DNA of 5,043 bases. Origin: Xanthomonas translucens pv. translucens DSM 18974 (lineage in GTDB: Bacteria > Pseudomonadota > Gammaproteobacteria > Xanthomonadales > Xanthomonadaceae). How positions within the stretch are numbered: the first letter of the stretch is position 1; every line of letters begins with the position of its first letter. Position numbers and translations under genes: made by a program. The stretch spans positions 1 through 5,043 of the forward strand of contig NZ_CAPJ01000047.1 of NCBI RefSeq assembly GCF_000331775.1, given 5' to 3'. Under the pieces are notes generated by a model that searched no databases, was not told the origin of the DNA, and was given only the letters and a program-made list of their open reading frames with translations. This document shows positions 1 through 5,043 of the stretch, piece by piece.

Positions 1-371
1 ACCAGCCCGGCCAGCGCATGTACAAGAGCGGCGATCTGGCCTGCTGGCGCGCCGAAGACACCTTGGACTTCCTCGGCCGCAACGACCGCCAAGTCAAACT
101 GCGCGGCTTCCGCATCGAACTGGGCGAGATCGAATCCGCGCTGCGCGGCTGCGCCGGCATCGACGATGCACTGGTGCTGGCGCGCGAGGATCAGCACGAC
201 GACCACCAGTTGGTTGCCTATCTGATCGGCCAGGACATCGCCGTGTCCAGCGTGCACGCGACCCTGAGCGACCGCTTGCCCGACTACATGCTGCCGGCCG
301 CCTATGCAGTGCTGGCGTCCTGGCCGCTCACCGCCAGCGGCAAGCTGGACCGGGCCGCATTGCCGGACCCG
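1..371 (+). other. Adenylation domain A1, C-terminal part only (motifs A7-A10)
   Basis: This is the end of an amino-acid-activating domain, including the mobile C-terminal subdomain that rotates between adenylation and thiolation. Visible motifs are A7 (MYKSGDLACW, residues 6-15), A8 (GRNDRQVKLRGFRIELGEIE, 25-44), A9 (LPDYMLPA, 92-99) and A10 (LTASGKLDR, 109-117), with the catalytic lysine at residue 114 (bases 342-344). Two motifs depart from consensus. A7 has Ser for Thr in K-S-G-D-L and Cys where the module-2 copy has Arg, and A10 reads S-G-K rather than N-G-K. The key Asp of A7 and Lys of A10 are intact, so activity is likely. The substrate cannot be predicted, because the binding-pocket residues between A4 and A5 lie upstream of the window. 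Confidence 0.95.
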
Positions 372-3300
372 CACGCGCAGGCCTTCGACGCGCAGCGAGC
401 CTATGCCGCTCCCGAGGGCGAATTGGAAGCCACGCTTGCCGCGCTGTGGAGCGAATTGCTTGGTGTCGAACAGATCGGTCGTCACGACAGTTTCTTTGCC
501 CTGGGCGGACATTCGTTGCTGGCGTTGCGCCTGATCTCGCGCATCCGCAGCACGCTGGGGCTGGAACTGACCCTGGCCGCGCTGTTCGCCCAGCCACGCC
601 TGGCCGAGCTGGCCCAGGCCTTGGCCAGCACCGCGGCCAGCCAACTGCCGGCCATCGTGCCGCTGCCCCGCGAAGGCGACCTGCCGCTGTCCTTCGCCCA
701 GCAACGGCTGTGGTTCCTGGCCCAGCTCGATGCCCAGGCCGACCTGGCCTACGCGATGCCCGGCGGGGTGGAACTGCAGGGCGCATTGGACGTGGCGGCA
801 CTGCGGCAGGCACTGGATCGCATCGTCGTCCGCCATGAAGCGTTGCGCACCACCTTCGTGGCCAGCGGCGACAGCGCCATCCAGCGTATCGCCCCAGCCG
901 AGGTCGGCTTTGCGCTGGACTGCATCGACCTGCGGCATGCGCACGATCCCGACGCCGACGCGCACCGTCTGGCTGAGCAGGAAGCCAACACGCCCTTCGA
1001 CCTGGAACACGGACCGCTGATCCGCGGCCGCCTGCTGCGCCTGGCCGAGCACGAACATCGTCTGCTCGTGACGATGCACCACATCGTCACCGATGGCTGG
1101 TCGATCGGCCTGTTGCTGCGGGAACTCGGCGCCCTGTACACCGCCTTCGTCCAGGGCCAGCCCGATCCGCTACCGCCACTGCCCATCCAATACGCCGACT
1201 ACACCTTGTGGCAGCGCCGCTGGCTCGATGGGCCGCTGCTGCAACGCCAACTCGATTTCTGGCGCGACCACCTGGAGGGCGCACCGGCGCTGCTGGCACT
1301 CCCCACCGATCGCCCGCGCCCCGCCCTGCAGGACTACCGCGGCGACAGCCTCGATCTGACCCTCGATGCCGATCTCACCGAGGCCCTGACGGCCTTGAGC
1401 CAGCGCCACGGCACCACGCTGTTCATGACCGTATTGGCCGCCTGGGGTGCCCTGCTGGCGCGCCTGTCCGGACAGGACGAGGCCGTCATCGGCACCCCGA
1501 TCGCCAACCGCACCTGCAGCGAGCTGGAGCCGCTGATCGGCTTCTTCGTCAACACCCAGGCCTTGCGTATCGACCTGCGCGCCAATCCCTCGGTTGCCGA
1601 CCTGCTGGCCCAGGTCCGCGCCACCGCCGTGGCAGCGCAGCAGCACCAGGACCTGCCCTTCGAGCAGGTCATCGAAGCGCTCAACCCGGCGCGCCATCTT
1701 GGCCATCATCCCGTCTTCCAGGCCATGCTGGTCTGGCAAAACAACGTGGACGTCGCGCTGGATCTGCCTGGCCTGCACAGTCGGGTGCTGGAACAGGGCA
1801 ACGCCACCGCCAAGTTCGATCTGCAACTAACCTTGCAAGCGCAGGACGAGCGCATCGCCGGCCAGCTCACCTACGCCACCGCGCTGTTCGAGCGCGACAC
1901 CATCGAGCGCCATCTGGCCCAGTTCGCCACGCTGCTGCGCGGCATCGTCGCGGATGACAACATCCGCGTGGATCGACTGCCGTTGTCGAGCGCGCTCGAA
2001 CGCCAGCAGTGGCTGCACATGCTCACCCGCCAGCACACGACCTTCGACGACGCCCGCTGCCTGCCCGTCGTGTTCGAACAACAGGTCGCCCGCACCCCGC
2101 AGGCCATTGCCCTGGTCGATGGCGAGCGTGAACTGTCCTACGCCGAGCTCGATACCCGCGCCAACCGACTCGCCCATCATTTGATCGCCCACGGCATCGG
2201 TCCGGAAGACCGTGTGGCGCTATACCTGCAGCGCAGCATCGACCTGGTCGTGGCCATCCTGGCCGTGCTCAAGGCTGGCGCCGCCTACCTGCCGATGGAT
2301 CCGGCCTATCCCGCCGAACGCCTGGCCTTCATGCTCGACGATGCGCAGCCGCGCCTGCTGCTCGCCCATCGTGCGTTGGCCGCCAACCTGCCCAGTGAGT
2401 CCGGCATCGCCACGGTGCTGCTGGATGACGCGCCGGTGTGGGTGCAGCAGCCGACCCATGCGCCGCAGCGCACCGACGTGCTGGCCCAGCATCCGGCTTA
2501 TGTCATTTATACCTCCGGCTCCACTGGCACGCCCAAGGGCGTGGTCGTGGCCCATGCCCAGGTGGTGCGCCTGCTGCACGCCACCCGCGCCTGCGTCGCA
2601 CCCACCGCCGACGATGTCTGGACCCTGTTCCACTCCTGCGCCTTCGATTTCTCGGTGTGGGAACTGTGGGGCGCGCTGGCCCACGGCGGACGCCTGGTCG
2701 TGGTGCCGCAGCACATCGCGCGCGATCCGGCCGCGTTCCATGCCCTGCTCTGCCAGCAGCGCGTGAGCGTGCTCAATCAGACCCCAAGCGCCTTCCAGGC
2801 GCTGCTCGATGCACAGCGATACAGCGACTTGCAGCACAACCTGCGCCTGGTGATCTTCGGCGGCGAAGCGCTGCAACCGGCGGCCCTGGCGCCGTGGTTC
2901 GCCCAGCATGGCCAGCGCACCGCCCTGCTGAACATGTACGGCATCACCGAAACCACGGTACATGTCACCGCCCATGCGCTGACTGCGCAGGATGCGCAAC
3001 GCTCCGGCCACAGCCCGATCGGCGTGCCGCTGGCCGATCTGCGCGCCTATGTGCTGGCAAGCGACGGCCAGTGCCTGCCGATCGGCGTGGCCGGCGAACT
3101 GCACGTTGCCGGCGCCGGCCTGGCGCGTGGCTATCTGGGCCGTCCGGGACTGAGCGCCGAACGCTTCGTCCCCGATCCGTTCGCCGAGCGGCCTGGCGAG
3201 CGCATGTACAAGACCGGCGACCTGGCGCGTTGGCGTGCCGACGGCAGCCTCGAGTACCTCGGCCGCAACGACGAGCAGGTCAAGCTGCGCGGCTTCCGCA

Positions 3301-5043
3301 TCGAACTGGGCGAGATCCAGGCCGCCTTGCGGGCCTGCGATGGCGTGCGCCAGGCCGCCGTCGTCGTCCGCGAAGACACCCCCAGCGACAAGCGCCTGGT
3401 CGCCTATCTGGTTGGCGAAACCGATGTCACGCTCAACGCCGATGCGCTACGCACCCAGCTCGGCGCGCGTCTGCCCGACTACATGTTGCCGGCCGCCTAT
3501 GTGCAACTCGCTGCGCTGCCGCTCACCGCCAACGGCAAGCTCGATCGCCGCGCACTGCCCGCACCCGATGCCAAGGCGCTCGCCACCCAAGTCTATGAGG
3601 CTCCCGAAGGCGAGCGCGAACAGGCCCTGGCTGCACTGTGGAGCGAGCTGCTCGGCGTCGAACGGGTCGGTCGCCACGACAACTTTTTCGCCCTCGGCGG
3701 ACATTCGCTGTTGGCCGTGCGGCTGATCTCGCGTGTCCGCACCTCGCTCGGCCTGGAACTACCCTTGGCCACGCTGTTCGCCCAACCGCGCCTGGCCGAT
3801 CTGGCCCAGGCACTGGACAGCGCCGCCGCCAACGCACTGCCAGCCATCCTGCCAGCCGACCGCAGTCAACCGCTGCCGCTGTCCTTCGCCCAGCAACGCC
3901 TGTGGTTCCTCGCGCAGCTCGATGCCCAGGCCGACCTGGCTTATTTGATGCCCAACGGCCTGCGCCTGCGCGGTCGGCTAAATCGCGACGCCCTGCGTCA
4001 GGCACTGGACCGCATCGTCGCCCGCCACGCCACCTTGCGCACCCGAATCGCCTTGCACCGGGAAGAACCAGTGCAGCTCATCGAGGCCGACAACATCGGC
4101 TTCCGGCTCTGCGAACACGACCTCAGCACCTGTCCCGATCCAGAAGCCCAGGCACAAATCCACGCCGAACAGGAAGCCCAGACCCCCTTCGATCTGGCCC
4201 ACGATACCCTGGCACGCGGCCAACTGTTGCGCCTGGACGAGGACGACCATGTCCTGCTCGTTACCCTGCACCATCTGGTTTCCGATGGCTGGTCCATGAG
4301 CCTGCTGGTCCGCGAACTGAGCACTCTCTACGCCGCCTTCGCGCTTGGCCAGTCCGATCCGTTGCCGCCGTTGCCACTGCAGTACGCCGATATCGCCGTG
4401 TGGCAACGCCGCTGGATCGGCGGCCAGATCCTGCAACGCCAGCGCGACTTCTGGGTCGATCACCTGCATGACGCACCGCCCCTGCTGGAACTGCCCACCG
4501 ATCGGGCTCGCCCACCGAGACAGGACTATCGCGGCGACATGGTGGAATTCGTCCTCGACGCCGAGTTGACCGCGGCACTGAAAAGCTTGAGCCAGCACCA
4601 CGGCGCCACGCTGTTCATGACCCTGTTCGCGGCTTGGGGCGTGCTGCTTTCGCGCCTCTCCGGCCAGGACCAAGTGGTCATCGGCACCCCGGTGGCCAAT
4701 CGCCAGCGCAGCGAGTTCGAACCGCTGATCGGCCTGTTCGTCAACACCCAGGCCCTGCGTATCGACCTGCGCGGCAATCCCTCGCTCGCAGAGCTGTTGG
4801 CCCAGGTCCGCGCCAACGCGCTGGCCGCGCAAGCGCATCAGGATCTGCCCTTCGAGCAGGTCATCGAAGCGCTCAACCCTGCGCGTGGTTTGGCCCACCA
4901 CCCGGTGTTTCAGGTCATGTTTGTCTGGCAGAACACGCCCGACAGAGACATCGTCCTGCCGGGACTGGAACTGCACCCAATGCAGCAAACGCTGGCCGTG
5001 GGCAAGTTCGATCTGGACGTGACGCTCGAAGAACGGCACGGTT
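1..5043 (+). CDS. Non-ribosomal peptide synthetase, internal fragment (A)-T-C-A(Thr)-T-C, both ends outside the window
   Basis: A multimodular cytoplasmic enzyme that assembles a peptide on carrier-bound phosphopantetheine arms without the ribosome. Complete codons begin at base 3 and run to 5042 without a stop; bases 1-2 and 5043 belong to split codons. No start, stop or ribosome binding site is visible. Domains in order are: the end of an adenylation domain (residues 1-123), carrier (134-207), condensation (227-673), adenylation (690-1186), carrier (1198-1271) and condensation (1291 to the edge). All core motifs expected for active domains are present: two HHxxxDG condensation motifs, two LGGHS carrier sites and the ATP-binding TSGSTGTPKG loop. 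The complete module is predicted to add L-threonine. No epimerization or thioesterase domain occurs, so this is an interior piece of the assembly line. The frame and enzyme class are certain; the product and gene name are not recognisable. Confidence 0.98.
402..623 (+). other. Thiolation (peptidyl carrier) domain T1
   Basis: A carrier domain that holds the growing chain as a thioester on 4'-phosphopantetheine. The motif FFALGGHSLLAL lies at residues 164-175, and the serine that receives the arm is residue 171 (bases 513-515). The domain is about 74 residues, a normal size. By eye, about 60 of its 74 residues match T2 downstream, with no gap. It follows the A1 fragment after a short linker. 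A 19-residue Ala/Pro-containing linker (bases 624-680) leads into C1. The residue before the serine is His, as in ordinary elongation modules; the Asp sometimes found there when an epimerization domain follows is absent. Confidence 0.96.
402..1851 (+). repeat. Paralogous T-C unit, copy 1 (module repeat, period 3,192 bases)
   Basis: This stretch, T1 and most of C1, has a diverged second copy at 3594-5043. Anchor codons are exactly 3,192 bases apart: the carrier serine (513 and 3705), the SFAQQR motif (690 and 3882), HHxxxDG (1077 and 4269), the C5 motif (1536 and 4728), HPVFQ (1707 and 4899) and KFDL (1812 and 5004). No insertion or deletion breaks the register. This is duplication of an NRPS module within a gene, not a mobile repeat. 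Confidence 0.9.
681..2021 (+). other. Condensation domain C1, complete, probably LCL type
   Basis: Forms the peptide bond between the chain on T1 and the threonine on T2. All core motifs are visible: C1 SFAQQRLWFL (residues 230-239), C2 RHEALRTTF (277-285), C3 HHIVTDG (359-365) with the catalytic second His at residue 360, C4 YADYTLWQR (397-405), C5 IGFFVNT (512-518), C6 HQDLPFEQV (548-556) and C7 HPVFQAMLVW (569-578). The RLWFL form of the first motif and the absence of an epimerization domain upstream favour an LCL domain, which takes an L-configured donor. There is no sign of the heterocyclization (DxxxxD) or dual epimerization/condensation signature. A Cys (residue 505) sits in the stretch before C5 where C2 has Arg. 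Confidence 0.93.
2070..3560 (+). other. Adenylation domain A2, complete, predicted to activate L-threonine
   Basis: Activates an amino acid as its AMP ester and loads it on T2. Motifs in order are: A1 LSYAEL (residues 711-716), A2 LKAGAAYLPMDPAYP (756-770), A3 TSGSTGTPKG (837-846, ATP phosphate loop), A4 FDFSVWE (881-887), A5 NMYGITET (977-984), A6 GELHVAGAGLARGYL (1031-1045), A7 YKTGDLARW (1069-1077), A8 GRNDEQVKLRGFRIELGEI (1087-1105), A9 LPDYMLPA (1157-1164) and A10 LTANGKLDR (1174-1182). Aligned by hand to GrsA, the pocket residues are D882, F883, W886, N925, I951, G953, M978, V986, H987 and K1179, which gives DFWNIGMVHK. This is the established threonine code. Related specificities such as allo-threonine cannot be separated by code alone. 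The domain lies between C1 and T2 and has no inserted methyltransferase or reductase domain. Confidence 0.95.
3594..3815 (+). other. Thiolation (peptidyl carrier) domain T2 of the threonine module
   Basis: Carries threonine, then the chain extended by threonine, on a phosphopantetheine arm. The motif FFALGGHSLLAV lies at residues 1228-1239, with the attachment serine at residue 1235 (bases 3705-3707). It has the same 74-residue length as T1, and its serine codon lies exactly 3,192 bases after that of T1. No epimerization domain follows: a 19-residue linker (3816-3872) leads directly to C2. Confidence 0.96.
3873..5043 (+). other. Condensation domain C2, truncated by the window edge, probably LCL type
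   Basis: Starts the next module by condensing the threonine-ended chain on T2 with the next, unseen amino acid. Visible motifs are: C1 SFAQQRLWFL (residues 1294-1303), C2 RHATLRTRI (1341-1349), C3 HHLVSDG (1423-1429) with the catalytic second His at 1424, C4 YADIAVWQR (1461-1469), C5 IGLFVNT (1576-1582), C6 HQDLPFEQV (1612-1620) and C7 HPVFQVMFVW (1633-1642). The sequence stops shortly after KFDLDVTL (1668-1675), so only the last part of the domain is missing. It aligns with C1 without a gap up to the edge. The domain type, read from the first motif and from the lack of epimerization upstream, is most likely LCL. Confidence 0.93.

Larger units (their letters stand above)
3594..5043 (+). repeat. 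Paralogous T-C unit, copy 2
   Basis: Second copy of the T-C unit at 402-1851, cut by the window end. The repeat also extends backwards into the adenylation domains. There the register shifts slightly: A7 and A8 are 3,186 bases apart, and A9 and A10 are 3,195 apart. A2 therefore has three extra codons between A8 and A9, and one fewer codon in its A-T linker. Confidence 0.9.

Noticed and set aside
2022..2069. Short C-A linker considered as a possible gene boundary or communication domain
   Set aside because: The frame continues without a stop or a restart. The segment is only about 16 residues and looks like an ordinary interdomain linker.
2931..2954. A5 motif reads N-M-Y-G-I-T-E-T rather than the textbook N-x-Y-G-P-T-E
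   Set aside because: Ile in place of Pro is a familiar variant in adenylation domains, including those with the threonine code, so it does not mark a defect.
2220..3104. Minus-strand open frame of 294 codons opposite A2
   Set aside because: It is a shadow of the A2 adenylation domain. The translation is low-complexity, rich in Gly, Gln, Arg and His, and has no recognisable motif.
2438..3598. Plus-strand open frame of 386 codons, and others at 1208-1957 and 3638-4471
   Set aside because: The translations are dominated by Arg, Ala, Pro and Gly, typical of an out-of-frame reading of GC-rich coding DNA. They overlap a frame with complete A, T and C domain motifs.
3978..5039. Long minus-strand open frame of 353 codons, with a similar one of 218 codons at 1170-1826
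   Set aside because: Both lie antisense to equivalent parts of the two C domains, in the same relative frame. They are open because of strong GC bias in the real codons. Their translations show no recognisable domain, while the + strand frame shows every NRPS motif.
1..5043. Searched for tRNA, rRNA, CRISPR, insertion-sequence ends, riboswitches, promoters and terminators
   Set aside because: All bases are accounted for by one coding frame. The only repeats are paralogous modules, and no regulatory or mobile signature stands out.

Overview
The whole window is one stretch of a single large gene, read on the + strand. The frame whose complete codons begin at base 3 stays open to base 5042 (1,680 codons) with no stop, and the gene enters and leaves the window in mid-protein. 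It encodes part of a modular non-ribosomal peptide synthetase (NRPS). Neither the start codon, the stop codon nor any intergenic DNA is present, so promoter, terminator and neighbouring genes cannot be seen. Residue numbers below count from base 3 (residue n begins at base 3n).

Layout: the C-terminal part of an adenylation domain (A1, about 1-371); a thiolation/carrier domain (T1, 402-623); a complete condensation domain (C1, 681-2021); a complete adenylation domain (A2, about 2070-3560); a second carrier domain (T2, 3594-3815); and a second condensation domain (C2, 3873 to the window edge). The order is (A)-T-C-A-T-C. The complete C-A-T unit is one elongation module, and its A domain carries the ten-residue specificity code D-F-W-N-I-G-M-V-H-K, the classical code for L-threonine. 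There is no epimerization, thioesterase, methylation or reductase domain here, and both condensation domains look like the LCL type. The upstream residue and the threonine are therefore expected to be passed on in L form.

How it works: the upstream module, whose amino acid cannot be read because its A4-A5 region lies outside the window, holds its aminoacyl or peptidyl chain on the serine of T1. C1 joins that chain to threonine activated by A2 and loaded on T2. C2 then passes the longer chain to the next module, which lies beyond the window. The two modules are close paralogues in a strict 3,192-base register.

Organism: the sequence is strongly GC-rich, especially at third codon positions, and the NRPS style (FAQQRLWFLAQLD at the start of each C domain, LNPAR...HHPVFQ near its end) resembles synthetases of plant- or soil-associated Proteobacteria such as Xanthomonas/Lysobacter or Burkholderia/Ralstonia relatives. 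This is an impression, not a demonstration. The final peptide cannot be named from two modules. I see no mobile element, RNA gene, CRISPR array or novel non-NRPS system in the window.
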